Shown here: positions 63,971 to 64,000 of the stretch, one piece after another | How positions within the stretch are numbered: the stretch's first letter is position 1 | Layout of the letters: each line of letters begins with the position of its first letter | Assembly: GCA_963667595.2 (NCBI GenBank) | Contig: CAXXWD010000001.1 | Location: forward strand, 434,001-498,000 | Reading direction: 5' to 3' | From: JAHJQZ01 sp963667595 | GTDB taxonomy: Bacteria; Pseudomonadota; Alphaproteobacteria; Rhizobiales; Devosiaceae | Length of the DNA: 64,000 bases | Position numbers and translations under genes: made by a program | Notes under the pieces: generated by a model | What the model saw: only the letters and a program-made list of their open reading frames with translations | The model's database searches: none | What the model was told of the DNA's origin: nothing

Positions 63971-64000
63971 CTAATTGACCTTGGGTGTTTCCACCGCCGC
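63971..64000 (-). CDS. Possible C-terminus of a gene continuing past the window
   Basis: Read on the minus strand the last 30 bases give AAVETPKVN followed by TAG. This could be the end of a minus-strand gene entering from the right. Only nine residues are visible, so no family can be assigned. Confidence 0.25.
   Translation of the reverse strand, partial: AAVETPKVN

Overview
The window is a GC-rich chromosomal segment of an alphaproteobacterium. Gene order points to the Hyphomicrobiales (Rhizobiales), perhaps Devosiaceae: rlmH, an envC-like gene, ctpA, a divergent polysaccharide deacetylase and rppH stand together; rplY, pth and ychF form a second group; yqeY, dnaG and rpoD a third. This assignment rests on synteny and protein style only. 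No rRNA, tRNA, CRISPR array or prophage was seen.

Layout. 1-6.7 kb (+): end of rlmH, a lipoate ligase-like gene, envC-like murein hydrolase activator, ctpA, polysaccharide deacetylase, rppH and an Asp/Glu racemase, closed by a bidirectional terminator. 6.8-8.5 kb (-): zinc alcohol dehydrogenase and ubiK. 8.7-17.7 kb (+): lgt, midA-like, pgeF, prs, rplY, pth, a DHFR-like gene, a hypothetical gene and ychF. 17.8-28.7 kb (mostly -): FAH-family enzyme, sulfite exporter-like permease, ankyrin lipoprotein, yjbQ, esterase, GNAT, HlyU-like gene, rpoD and dnaG. 28.9-32.5 kb: MarR/GNAT pair, a lipoprotein, hdeD, a secreted protein and yqeY. 32.8-36.7 kb: three tandem membrane diguanylate cyclases, each exactly 381 codons. 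36.9-40.4 kb: carA, an MFS transporter and two tandem cytochrome b561 genes. 40.48-42.86 kb: an intact-looking IS1595-type insertion sequence with 25-bp inverted repeats, an exact 8-bp target duplication and passenger genes, one of them HEPN-like. 42.9-64 kb: BaiN-like flavoprotein, CpdB, small regulators and hydrolases, motAB, cfa, yghU-like GST, an ABC exporter, carB, a PAS-GGDEF protein and threonine aldolase.

Themes. The cell envelope (EnvC, CtpA, Lgt, PgeF, Cfa, deacetylase), translation and replication housekeeping (rplY, pth, ychF, dnaG, rpoD, prs, carA/carB) and c-di-GMP with motility (four GGDEF proteins, MotA/MotB) dominate.

Two cross-cutting observations stand out. Four coding regions (dnaG, carB, the MFS gene and the transposase) are each broken by what looks like a single extra base in a short homopolymer, which suggests systematic sequence error more than four real mutations. 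A family of dispersed intergenic repeats (five clear copies) often starts at or beside a stop codon. The strongest candidate for an undescribed system is the IS passenger module: a HEPN-like protein with an RX4H motif beside two small proteins.
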